A stretch of 64,000 nt of DNA from Adenanthera pavonina (Eukaryota; Streptophyta; Magnoliopsida; Fabales; Fabaceae). Positions within the stretch are counted from its first letter, which is position 1. Each line of letters starts with the position of its first letter. Shown here one piece after another: positions 25,071 to 37,298 of this stretch. The stretch is from assembly GCA_026686845.1 (NCBI GenBank), contig JAIVEN010000012.1:15068501-15132500 (forward strand), in the 5' to 3' direction. The notes under the pieces are model-generated. The model made no database searches, was not told the origin of the DNA, and saw only the letters and a list, made by a program, of their open reading frames with translations. The position numbers and the translations under genes were made by a program.

Positions 25071-27565
25071 TGTTAGAGATTGTGCCTTAAGCCAATCATT
25101 GTATTATGGACATTGTATTTTATTATGAAAATGGAGTTTTTTTTTTCATTATTATATTGTTTGCATGTTTCTCTTCATAATAATATCCTTAGATAAATTA
25201 TTTTATCTCAAACATTCCTAGTCAATTATCTTTGTGGAAACAATAATAAACTAAAGCTAATATAATTTTGATTGATAATTATGTGTAAATTATATATGAA
25301 AATACAAATAAAAAATCAAAAGCTCATCTTAGGAAACAGGTGATGAATCGACCCATCATGAGATAGTTATATGGATCAAGTCATAAGCATATCTTATATA
25401 TATAACTGTGTCAGTGAGCCCTTAGACCTGAGATCACCATGGCTTCCTATATGGAAAACACTGTACTTTGGCGTAGTCAAAAGTCACATTTAATCAGAAA
25501 ATCATAAAGATTGTGATCGGGCATAGTGGAATTCATGTGGAGGAAGATGAATAGTCAAGATAGAGTTTATCCCTCAAATTAATGGAGAGATATATATGGT
25601 CTCCTCAATGAGTAAGACTAAGAAATGCATGCTCGAATGGAAGGGTTTCCATTTGTTTTATCAGTCCACAAAGAGATTGAGAAAGTGATGGTCAAGTAAG
25701 ATGAGGATGACGTTTTCATGCCTCATGTTTGACCTATATATTATGAGATAAAAGGCATATAACCGATTTATATAATAAGTTGCATCGAATCACCAATCTC
25801 ATATGATTTGGGTAGTCATAATGTCTTATTAAAGGCCACTTGTGACTTGTAAATCTAATAGTGTCATTGGCTCACTACAAACATCATATAGGCCTACAGG
25901 GTTGCACATAAGAACAGACTAACTTGAGCTATAATGTACAGATTCATTGAATACAAAATGTATTTAGATTCAATGAATTTAACGTTCAATTTTAGGGTGT
26001 ATGAACTTTATAAATAAATATATATATATATTTGATATATATATATATATTTTTATAAAATTTGAAAGGTTAAAGTATACTTTTTGTCCTTTAATTTTGA
26101 GGTAAGTTTCATTTTAATCCTTTAATTTTATTATATTTTATATTAATCCTTTAACTATTAAAATGTAACTAAAGACTTCTTAATTCTTAACACCGTTAAA
26201 TAAATTGACAGAAAATGATAATCTGCCTATTTAAAAGTCACAGCATTAATATTGTTATATATTAATTAATATAAAAATTAAAAGAAAATTAATTTTAAGC
26301 CTTAAGTATTTACTACTTTAAAAATATGTTAACGGAAAAAGTTAAAGATTACATCCTTAAAATCAAAAGTTTTATTTTTAGGTTTTAAATATTTATTTTA
26401 AGACATTAAAATAATTTTATTATTAAAAATAAATATTTATTTTTTTATACTTTACATTCTCAAGCTAAATTTTTTAACTTGTCAACTTGTCCAAAATAAA
26501 TGAAAATTATTCATTTTAATATAATAATTTTAAAGATTTTGGCACAATATTTTAAAAATAATTTATTCTAAGGTTATAATTTTTAATGCCTTAAATTAAT
26601 ATATTTTTTAACTTTTTTAGTTTTCTAAGATACTAATTATTTATTTTGAGCTTAAAAATTGATAATTATAATTATTATATTAATTAATGTATAATAATAG
26701 TGATTAGATGAATTTAAGTAAATTTTCTATAAACTTGTTTAATGGTGTTAAATTCAGGAAGTTTTTGACCACATTTTTAAAGTTAATGGATTATAATAAA
26801 ACTTTAAAAGTTAAAAGACTAAAATGAAATCTGCTTCAAAATTAAAGGATCAAATGTATACTTTCACCAATTCGAAATATATATATGTTTGATATATTAT
26901 ATATATTTTATATATTAAATATGTCAAAATATAAATATATATATCATTGAAATTAATTTAAATGAATTAGTTTTAAATTTAATTATATATGATAGAGTTA
27001 AATTTAAACTAATAATCTAAATTTGATTTATATGATAAATTTAATTTAGATTTAATTCTAGATATACATTATATAGTTAGTTTAAATTTAATCTATTAGA
27101 TAAACTTAAATTTAAACTAATCTATTTAATCAATATTTGATTTAATTTAGATAATTGATTTAAATTAATTAAATAATAAACACTATCTATATATTGATAG
27201 AGACTAGGGTTAATATATACAGAATTAAGAGAGTTTCCTGCCACTCTAGAGAGAACGGCCACACACTTAGAAAAAGAAAGTGTACGAATGAATATAGAGA
27301 ATGTATGGACGCACAGAGAGAATGTACGGACATTCACAAATAGTGGTGCTAGCATGCCATTCAAGTTGGACTTATTATTCATGTGGATATTGGTAGAGAG
27401 AGTTGATCAGACATGTCAGTTCCTAGGGTCTGAAATGAAAAGAACTGAAAAGTCACACACGGAAGGTAATATTCTCTTCTACATCTCAATTTAAACAATA
27501 TTGATGGATCCACAGGAGGGGTTTTAGTTGTGTTTTCCACTGCGTGTGTACCAAGATTCCCAACA
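25071..27565. mobile_element. Solo LTR (element H) with 5-bp target duplication
   Basis: Starts TGTTAGAGATTGTGCC and ends ATTCCCAACA, and is flanked by ATAAA on both sides (25066-25070 and 27566-27570). TG...CA ends and a perfect 5-bp duplication mark an LTR-type integrase insertion. With no primer site or internal genes, a solo LTR is the simplest reading. Its middle is AT-rich with (TA)n tracts and holds a Mutator-like MITE (26068-26868). The superfamily is not certain. Confidence 0.8.
26068..26868. mobile_element. Mutator-like MITE with long terminal inverted repeats and 9-bp target duplication
   Basis: The left end GGTTAAAGTATAC and the right end GTATACTTTCACC are inverted repeats that stay similar for about 80-100 bp (CTTTAATTTTGA, TTTCATTTTA and so on, pairing with the complement near 26800-26860). 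The flanks are AATTTGAAA (26059-26067) and AATTCGAAA (26869-26877), 8 of 9 identical, the duplication length of Mutator-like elements. The interior is AT-rich without a transposase. Confidence 0.8.
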
Positions 27566-27864
27566 ATAAATGTACATAATGTTTCAAAAATAAGGATTAA
27601 AGATAAGATTTTCGTTTCTTTCATAACTTCCTTCTTTCTTGCCTTGCTCCTTCTTTGTAACTTTGCCAAAGCTTGTGCCTATCATGTTAGTCATTTTAGA
27701 AGAGTGAGATTCAAAGAATCGTAGTAGCAACACCCATTTACGCATACATACTATCACAAAATTCATGAAAACATCAATCATTCTCATAAAAACATATATG
27801 CCATATTAATTTATAAAAATTTTGACAGAGTTTCCTCTTCTAAAATGGACATTCTAGGGTTAAA

Positions 27865-30406
27865 TGTAATATCCTGAAATTTTTTGGATATTCAAGACTT
27901 CATATTTTAAAATCTATAAAGAATTTACAAAAAATGGATATATACCGTTTGATATGAAATAGGATATAGAGGTCAATTATCTCAGTTGAAAGGAACAAGG
28001 AGAAAATGACAATTTTGCTCTTGAAAAAAAAAATAAAAAAATAATAATAAAAGAAAAAAAAGAAGGCGGTGGATGCGTAGGGGAAGGTTACGGAAAGTTT
28101 ATAAATTTTGGAAAAAATTACCCCTAATGATTTAAAAGTTTTAAAAACTATAAATTGGTCCCAAGTTAAGGGTATTTTTATAAATATGAAAAATTATAGT
28201 CAAAATTAAGCTCTCAATGAGTTAAGTTTAATGAAGTATAGTATGGAATTTATTAAGGTCAGCGTAATATTTATTGGGTAATCTAGATTTAATATTGGTA
28301 TTTTACCCAATAAAAGTCAGGTTGGACTGCAGGAAGAGGTAGCATTAATTCAAGAAAAATTAGCGGACCTTGTTAAAATATATTTTGGTTCAAAATAATG
28401 ATTTTGGACTAAAGGTAATTGTTGGATAATTCTTTACCAATTTAATAACAATTTTGGTAAAAATACCTAATCGGTATGAATCAGTTTAATCGGTAAAGGG
28501 TATTTTGATCCATAAATATTATTTAAGCAATTTTTGGCCAGAAAGGGGATGAAAAATGTATGATTTCTAAATGGGACATGAAGGGAATTGTTGGAAAAGC
28601 TTTTATTATATTAAGTAACTAAAGTTGAAAATTAAATTAACTATGGTTACTTTATGACTTATTACCCCTTAATCACTTTGATTAAACTCATAACTCATCA
28701 TCTTCCCAGCTATTTCATGTCTGAAACCAGAAGTAAAGGAGAGAGAAAGAGCAAAAAAAATCTCAAGAGGGAAAACAAGAGCTACAAGTCAAGAATCAAA
28801 GCCAAATCTCAAGGGTAAGTTTCCAAGGTTCCTAGCTTGTGTTTTCTTGAGGTTTTTGGTAGTTTCATGGAGTTTTTCTTCCTCTTTTTCCTCTGAAATT
28901 TTCATCCATGACAGAGAGTAGAGAGAGAAAATGAAGGCATGGAGAAACTAAACCATAGAAAGTATCATATAGGCTATAAGGTGCAAGAATATGTCATTGG
29001 ATTTCAAATTAATCAGTTAGTTATTTTTCTATGATTTATGATAATTTTATGCCTAATTAGGGTTCAATATAGGAATGGAATTTCAAGTTTTTGACCCTAA
29101 AAATGAATTGCTTGGGTCCAAAATAGGTAAAAACAAGTATGTTATACAAGAAATGTATGATGGATAACAAAGTGCAAATTTTAGTTCAAGTGAGCACTTT
29201 GTAAATGAAATTGGATAATTAGTGGTTAATGGCATTATTTTATGATGCTATAGGATCCAAAGGAGTGTGAGAAAATTAAGGAAAGGGTTTGCAAAGTTTG
29301 GAGATTATTGGAAAGCTCAAAGGTAGTTAACTCACCTATCTATTCTTATATATTGTCATTAATGTTGCTTGGTTTGAATGATGTGTTTAATGTTTGGAAT
29401 ATGATCTTGTGATGATTTTACATTGTTGATTGGATTGTTTGAAGAGTAATGTGACCCTGGATATATCCAAATACAAGGGGAAGTGCTGCCCAAAATTTTT
29501 ATAAAATCGTTATACCAAAATGATTTGATTGCATGCTTGATGAGCTTTTAGATGAATACTTGCAATATATATGATAATATGTGTGCATGATGGTAGTTGC
29601 TGCTGATATTATTTAAATCTCACCCCTTTTTGAATGTCTAACAAATTTTAGGTTCAAGTTATGGCAAGATTACCCAAGAAAGGAAAGGCCAGGAGAAGCA
29701 AGTTAATGTTTAAGATAATGATGCTTAAGTTGATACTATTATACGAGAGATTATGTAAAATCTTATAGGACATAATCATACTATGTTTCCATGTTAATAT
29801 GTTCCTCTAGGTTCTTATGGAGTTTCATGTAAGATAAAGGCAAGTTATGGCTATTTATGTATATATTAGTGTGTATTTTGGAAAGCTAGAAGAATGCAAG
29901 AGACCTTTCTGAACACTGTTGGGAATTTGAAGTACTGTACATAACTCTATATGTTCAATGTATGAGTGTTTTATATGTATGAAAACTAGACATGTGTAGC
30001 TTTCCATAGACACAAAGATCACTCAATTTGAGTTGTTTATGATTTATGGTGATTTTTCAAATTTATGATCAGAATCAGAAATTTTCAAAAAGGACCATTG
30101 CTATAGTGCATATAATACGAATTTACTGTATAAGTTGGCCAAGTAAATTTCCTATTCAACATTTTTTCCATGTATAGAATCTTTTAAGCTATATTTAGAG
30201 ACTTGAACCATGTCAATATGATTTCTTTTGATTTAGCTATGAATTTTCAAAGTTCACCGGGTAAAAAGAAGTTAACCAAGGGAATGGTACCCAAAATGAA
30301 ATAAATTGGTTTAAGTTGTTTTATTTAATCAAGTCTCTAATCAAGTATTAATGGACTTAAATATAGTTTAATACATGAAAAATGAGTCTAAGTATGAGGT
30401 GTTACA
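27865..30406 (+). mobile_element. Intact solo LTR of family D (copy D3) with perfect target duplication
   Basis: Starts TGTAATATCCTGAAATTT and ends GAGGTGTTACA, 2,542 bp. It is flanked by TTAAA on both sides (27860-27864 and 30407-30411). It carries the weaker hairpin at about 29604-29622 followed by CACCCC. It sits inside the inverted copy D4 of its own family, so it is younger than that copy. It is the best reference for the family's ends. Confidence 0.9.
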
Positions 30407-32274
30407 TTAAAGCCCCTTCATATACTTAGACAACACATTAACAAAATATCACAATACAAATATGGCAAGTCATAAAGTTCATGAAAACATTACAAGATAA
30501 CATACTGCAATAAAAGGAAAGTTCCTACTTTATGAATCCTCTTACTTTTTCCTTTGGATCCACCTCTTTCTAACACTTCCACAAGCTTTCTTAGGTTTCC
30601 TCAAACCTAAATATATCATCAAATAACTACTTAAGCTACTGATTCAATGGGTACTTTCATAAAGTCCCAATTAAACCCAAAGATTTCATTTTCTTCTCCT
30701 TTGACTTCTTCATGAAATCAATACTTATTCCTAAGGTTTTCCACCATAAGGAACTCTTTTTTGGCATAAAAAATATGAAATTCCAACTCTAAATTATGCT
30801 CCGTTATGACTAAAATTAGTAAGAAAAAAGAAGAAAATGTTTTAAATACAACCCACAACTACCAAAATCATGCTTTAAGCTACTAGTTTATGCTTCCCCT
30901 TAATTTTGGTGCATAAAAACTCATATGTTGCATGAATTAGGGTTTGGTAGAATTCCATATGGAGGAAGAGGAAAGAAAACACTCCATGCAGCTATCACCA
31001 ACTACTTGAAATCACAAGCTAGGGTAGTAGGAATCACTTACAAACAACTTAAACCTTTGATCTCCCAAGGTTGCTCTTCCTTTTTCTCTTTTCTCTTAAG
31101 GTTTTGGAGGTCTCTCTCTCTTGTTGTAGCTGCTGGTTGTGTCGAGCAAAATAAGGAAGGAAGAGAATTAATCCACTTGAGAATAGCTTAATCAATGTTA
31201 CTTAAACTTCATCCAACTTTGGTTACTTTTTATATACTTCTTTAAGAAGTATTTGCATAAAATAATAAAATAATTTGATTTTTCCCCACATGGATGCTGA
31301 TTTGCATGACTAAGAGAGGGACATCTTGCCAAAATACTGTATATTTTTCTCAGTCAAGATATACCCAATGTTAGATACTTTTTACCGATACCGATAAAGT
31401 CATTTTTATAGTAAATTAGTATTTTAGGGATATTAGAATATTCCAAATTTATATTTATCTTTTATTTATTATCATATCCCAAATGGTATCTATGTGAGGC
31501 TCATATCCTGTTTTGGTCACCTTTTGATTGTCTGTGGGCCACACAATTTATTTTATTAGTATTAAGTTATTTTTGGATACTCGGTACTGATTATTTCTTT
31601 ACTTTCAATCAATTAACCTCCATACTATATATCATTGGACTCAGCTCATTGCAAGCTTCGTTTTGATAGTAATTTTATATATTTACAAAATTACCCCTAA
31701 CATAGGGCCAAATTATAATTTTTAGATCTTTTGAGTCACTAGCTGTAATTTTTCTTAAAATATTACTATATGTTTATTGTTTTAAGAAAAATTATAATTA
31801 TAATCACAACGAAGCTTGTAATTTTTCTTATAATTTGTGATTTGAATCATGAGAGTTTGGTTTGACTTATTTCATTTTATTACTATATGTTTATTGTTTT
31901 ATCCTCTTTCTTGGTGTAATTATTGAATAGTTCTCAATATCAATATTTTTCATGGGAATTTTTATACTATGTCTTAAGTTTGCTTTATTTTTTGTTTTAT
32001 TATATGTATGTGATATTATGTTGTTTCTTTTGTTAATTTGTATTAAATTATAAATATCTAATTTTATGTAGGTAAAATCAGGGTGAATAATATAATTTCT
32101 ATTGTATGCACTTGAGGATCCTAAAAAACTTTTATGGATTCTACATATCCGAATATTTTTTAACATTTTAATGATATTCAATATTTTAGAGACTGGACTA
32201 TATTGGCTTCTACTTTGGCTGTTGAAGAAGTTAATAATTATATTCTTTCAATGATTCCTAGAGAGGAGGTGGTA

Positions 32275-35200
32275 TGTTCACCACCTAGTATATACCGCAA
32301 GCATACAGGATGAGGTAATAGCAAAGTGATGAGCAAGGTATCTTCCCATAAGGACTTGGATCAAAAGGTGTCAAGTATTAAACATTGTATATTCTATTTA
32401 ATTGAGTAAACAACAAATTGATCACTACTCGTAACAATTATCAACACTAAAGAAAACTACTTAATTAAGGAATTGATTAGGGATAACTAAGATGCACTTA
32501 AGACCTAGGGTTATTTCTCTCACTTGTATTTCTTAAATACCCAATTAACTCCTTTTATATATGTTCTCAATGATTAACCATGATAGCCAAGGACTCCATA
32601 TATCATAGTATGTACAATGTCCAATTAGCTCATATTAAGAGTTTGAACCATTAATAGAACCAAAATATTTAAATAAAAAAAACGTGGTACTATTCATTTG
32701 GTTCTCAAGTTTTCTAGATGAACTTTGAAAAATCATAACTTAATCCAAAAAAATCGTATCAATGTGGTTCAAGTCTCTAAATGAACCTAGAAACATGATA
32801 TACAATATAAAAATATGAAAACTTCTTTTAACCTGACCAATTAGTACAGTTTATAGCTCAAACTTACACTGTACAAATGATCATTTCTCTCTTTTCCAGG
32901 ATTTTGGCCATAACTTCAAAATTCATATCTAACTCTATATTGAGCCAAATCATGCATTCTATATGCCATTGCAAAGATATATATGTCTACTTACCTTCAT
33001 ATTTTTCTTATACATTTATTTAGTCTAGAAAGGGCACAATATCAATTTGAATCACTAGCGATCAAAACATCACTTTTACTGGAACAGTCTTGGGAAAACT
33101 TGTATATCTCTCATTGACAGCTCCAATTGAACTCAAATCAGTGGCCTATTGAACTCAAAACACAGATTGTTTCAAACATATAAATCACTAAATTTTTGGA
33201 GCTCTGTATGATTTTATACTTCCTTTCAAAGTAAGTGATACTTACAGTGAAATTCGCAGCTTTTACTTTACTGTCCAGTTTTGACCCTTAATTTCAAAAA
33301 TATACTATAAATTGTACACATATCCAAATTGAGTGTTCTTTATCTCATTGGAAAGCTTCTTCTCTCTAGTTTCAGATATAATATAACACTTGACTTACTT
33401 TTCCTGTCTCAGTCAAACAGTATTGACTTTACTTTCATTACTACCAAATGAACTTCTAGCAATATAACATAAAGTAGACTTCATAACAAGCCCACATGAT
33501 CATTCCACATTTCAAATCCTTACCAAACATTTCATAATGCTCACAAGAACATAATAGCACAAGGATACAGATCCATATGCATGTACATAATTTTTATACA
33601 TTATTTCAAAATATGGAATCATAGCTTGAAATTATCATCAAGCATCATTCTCTCATTCATTCTCTTTGGCTCCTTGATCTCCTTGACATTGCTTGTGCCT
33701 ATTATTTGGGATACTTGAGGGGGTGAGATTGGGGACAATCTCAGTAGCAAGTTACATTTCATGTAATTATGTCAATCATGTCAAATAACTCATATTTGAT
33801 CACATCTAATCACATCAATCATATTTAAACAATAAATTTCCACATTGGTTATAAAAAATTCGGCAGCATAACGGCTTAGAAAATGGACATCCCGGTGAAT
33901 AAAACCCCTCATTTTATAGCCAAGACCAATCAAAGAAATCACAATTTCAATATGGCAACACAATTTAATCATAGAAAGACAATGAAAGAGCATAAAGCAA
34001 GAATATGAAACTTAGCTACCTTTGGTGCTTGCACTTGGCTTTCCTCTTTGAACCAAAGCTTCCTCTAGTCTTACCAAGCTTCCTCAAGTCCCTAAACATC
34101 ATTCAACACATGCTCAAGCCACTGATTTCATGGCTAATCACAAAAAGCTTTCATAAAACTCTTGAAACCCTTAAATTCCCAAACTCTTTATCTTAAGCTC
34201 TATCTTTGAGCCAATGCTTGTCTTTAAGGTTTTTCATCATGGGGAACTCATTTTTGCCATCAAATTAATGAAATTCCAACCTTAAGACACTCAAATGATC
34301 TAACCAAAAATCTGCTTCAAAGGAAAAAGAATGGTTCTTTCATAAACTTGCTTAAAACATACCATATTTGTTTCCTTTAGTAAAATATCATGCTTTCTCT
34401 TGATTTTATGGTTTAAAAACAACTTTTCTTCCCATTAATCATGCTTGGGCAGATTAGAACAGTGGATGAAGGAGAGAAAATTTCAAGGGAACTAACTCAT
34501 AGAGCTTAGGAACTATGCTAGAACACTTAAAGAACACAAGAGGTTTGCTTACCAATTTTCCTTGCATTTCTTCCTTATTTTTTCTTCTCTTTTTCTTTCC
34601 TCCAACGTAGCCTTCTTTTCCTCCATGCTCAGACCACTCTTCCCCTCTTTTCTAAATGTGTTTGCTCGGCCAAGTCTACAAGGGAGTATATATAATATGC
34701 CACTAATCACATTTGCTTTTTGGTTAATCATGATTAATTAAGAAAGCTTACTCATTAAGTCTTACCTTTTCTTGGCCATCAAGACTTCCAATTTGGACAC
34801 ATGGGCTGACATGTGGCATCCTAATAAGGGGTACACTTGTCCAAAATACTGCATATTTTTTCCAGTCCAGTAATACCCTGTGTTGGTTACTTTATACTTA
34901 GACCGGTAAAGTTACTTTTTTGCAGTGTAAATTCACTTTATTGATACAAAGTTAAAGTGAATTTGTATATGGTATTATTTTAATATAATATCTTTAAAAA
35001 GCTCATTTTATGATGTCCAATATCATTTCTTTTTGTCTTTTTGACTTTTGCAGATCGAAAAATAGCTTTATCGGTATAAAGTTACTTTTGAAACTTTGGC
35101 ACTGATTATTTCTTCATCCTTGAATATTAACACTCAGTGTCATATACCATTGGACTTCTCTCGTCGACAGCTTCGTTTTGATGGTAATATTGCATATTAA

Positions 35201-36697
35201 AAAAATTATCCTTGACTTGGGATAAATTTATAATTTTTAAAACTTTCGAGTCATTAGGTGTAATTCGCCCCAAAATTTATAAACTTTTCCTCAATCCTTT
35301 ATGCGTCCACGCTTCGACCTTCTTCCTCTCTTTTTTTTCTTAGGGATAAAATCATCATTTCTATAATTTTTAGGGGTAAAAATATAATTTTTCATTTTTC
35401 TATCCAATTAGAAAAAATAACCTCTTTACCCTATTTCATGCAAAATAATGTATATTCATTTTTACAAATTCTTTATAGATTTTAAAATATTGGGCCTTAA
35501 ACATTTAAGAGAAATTTTAGGATATTACACTCCATTATACCTAAAAGTGCTATCTCGAGACTCCAATTAGGTGTATAGCTTAATTAACCAATTAATCTCT
35601 TAATGTGTCAATTGAACCCTTAATTACAATGCAAATCCTAATGTGACTATGTGAGAATGGCAAGTGCATCTCTATCTTACCAACACAAACCTTCACTCAA
35701 CAAAGTGAATTACAAGTTCTCACACGGTTTAACTCGAGTTCTACACTTAATCTAGCTTCCTCAAGCATCAATTAAGTTAGTCCAACAAATTCATTGGTGG
35801 CCAAACAACAAGAAGCATTAAGCATGGAGTTAGACCAACATAATTATTTCATTAATTACATATCTAAAGGAGAAATATAGTATCTAATCCATATAAGAGA
35901 TTGAAACACCCCTAAAAACACTTGTTTAGCTACTAATATCTACCAAAAAGTCATAAATATACAAAATATTTGGACCCATATTACATAGAAAATTATGAAA
36001 GGGGAGAGGATAAAACTGATGGAGATGCTCAATCTCTTGAAAACCTCTCAACCAAAGCTTGAATCTTCCACCTCAAAGCAAACAGAACCAAGCTTCTTAA
36101 AGTGCTCCTTGGTCGTCCAGAATAATGCCCTAGCTGTAGGAGCTTGAATATATCCCAACACCCTCAAGTTTTTCTGTTAAAATGAAGCTCTGCGCTTTGA
36201 TAATGAAGGTTTGGTGCCGTGGCAATATGACCCAAGCCGTGACTTCATGCGTTTCTATGTGATTCCAGCCGCGGCCTCAACTTCTCATGTCGCGACTTCA
36301 TCAGTCTCTGTCTGGATAAGACTGCAGCTTCACATGCTCAAGACGCGGCTTGAGCTGCTTCTGAAGCTTACTTCATTTCTTGCTTCCTTCTTCTAAGATT
36401 TTTCTCAAGGTCTAAGGTCTCCTTCTTTTCTTGGTCTCTCCGCTTTAGACAAGTGGCTTAAGTAGCTCCACTGTTCTCTCCAGGAAGCTTGCAACAAAGC
36501 TGAGACTTCATGATTTCCCATGGAATCCAATTACGAGCACAATAATGCATAATAGGGCAAAAACATACTACCATGCATAATTAAGATTAGATTGCACAGT
36601 TTCCTATATTGATTGTCTAATATGTACAAATATGTATTCATTGTATGGATAACTTAAGAAAAATATGTTGAAAAGATGTAATTTGGTATGGTTAGCA
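32275..36697. mobile_element. LTR-type insertion E inside the Helitron helicase
   Basis: Starts TGTTCACCACCTAG and ends GGTTAGCA, flanked by TGGTA (32270-32274) and TGGTG (36698-36702), 4 of 5 bases. It interrupts the helicase between MIPREE and YLSSDS. Its own sequence, minus the nested D6 LTR, is about 1.5 kb. It includes ACCGCAAGCATAC...AAGTATTAAAC, a motif I associate with plant LTRs, and a less AT-rich stretch (36180-36500) of imperfect CCGCGGC / TCGCGAC / CCGTGAC words. No ORF is credible. A solo LTR is the simplest reading. Confidence 0.6.
32599..35529 (-). mobile_element. Inverted solo LTR of family D (copy D6) with perfect target duplication
   Basis: On the minus strand it starts TGTAATATCC (35529) and ends at a decayed TGATATA (32599) where the family has TGTTACA. 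CTCCA flanks both sides (32594-32598 and 35530-35534). Landmarks include TTTTTCCAGTCC..., the 'gggataaaatcatc' segment and the hairpin GAGATTGGGGACAATCTC (33725-33742). At 2,931 bp it is longer than D3. It is nested in insertion E. Confidence 0.8.
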
Positions 36698-37298
36698 TGG
36701 TGTATCTAAGTTCTGACAGTGTTTGTAAATAAGATGGAAACATTGACTACATGGATAATCTTCATTATGTTGAGTTCTTGAACTTACTTTCCATGTCAGG
36801 CTTACCAAATCATGAGTTATGAGTCAAGGTGGGCGCTCCATTTATTGTAATGTGAAATATTGATAAGACATTAGGATTGTGTAATGGAATGTATCTTATT
36901 GTTACACAGCTTTTGAAGCATGTTATTGAAGTAAGGATGATATCAGATACATAAGTTAAATTGAAGGTGTTCATTCCAGGGATTGTTCTTACACCATCTA
37001 ACTTAAGGCTCCCATTCACTATGAATAGAAGGCAGTTTCCTTTAATGTTGTCATTTGCAATGACCATAAACAAGAGTCAAAGTCAAAGTTTATGTAGTGT
37101 TGGTCCACTTTTGCCTAGACTGGTATTTACCCATGGTCAACTTCATGTTGTGATTTCTAGGGTGCAAAGTAAGAGGGTTTGAAAATACTGATTCCTAACT
37201 CAAATGATATCAATTGACAAAACTTCAAATATTGTGTATAAAGAAGTTTTCGTAAATTTGTCCTAAGTATGGTTAATAAGTTTTAGTAGTAGTGAGAC

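Larger units (their letters stand above)
24441..31765 (-). mobile_element. Inverted LTR of family D (copy D4), hosting two nested LTRs
   Basis: Three pieces read on the minus strand rebuild one D LTR: 24441-25070, 27571-27864 and 30412-31765. Example: the + strand ATGTCATTTGAAAG at about 24454 is the complement of CTTTCAAATGACAT in D1. The gaps are the insertions at 25071-27565 and 27865-30406, each with its own target duplication. About 230 bp of its 3' end and about 210 bp of its 5' end are missing. Its hairpin (27705-27720) keeps GATTC/GAATC pairing. Confidence 0.7.
32120..37190 (+). pseudogene. Helitron helicase (PIF1-like) C-terminal part, split by insertion E
   Basis: Upstream block: YPNIF, then DWTILASTLAVEEVNNYILS and MIPREE (about 32145-32270), matching the Helitron helicase motif ILAPTxxxVxxxNxxxLSxIPGEE. 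Downstream block: YLS-like codons, then SDSVCK, NLLSMSGLPNHE and LGLCNGMYLIVTQLLKHVIE, then VFIPGIVLTPS, RRQFPLMLSFAMTINKSQSQ and FTHGQLHVVISRVQS (36703-37180). The order matches the helicase motor domain that unwinds DNA in rolling-circle transposition. Stops are scattered (after NHEL, before NIDKTLG, before VKLKVF). The conserved NKSQGQ glycine reads serine. The two blocks join at adjacent residues once E is removed. Confidence 0.8.

Noticed and set aside
27122..27787. Cluster of short ORFs on both strands
   Set aside because: They fall across the end of solo LTR H and the inverted D4 LTR. Frames cross the element border and have no domains.
31762..31902. Direct repeat ATTACTATATGTTTATTGTTTTA (31762 and about 31879)
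   Set aside because: Two AT-rich copies 117 bp apart without other structure. Probably a local duplication, and no element could be defined.
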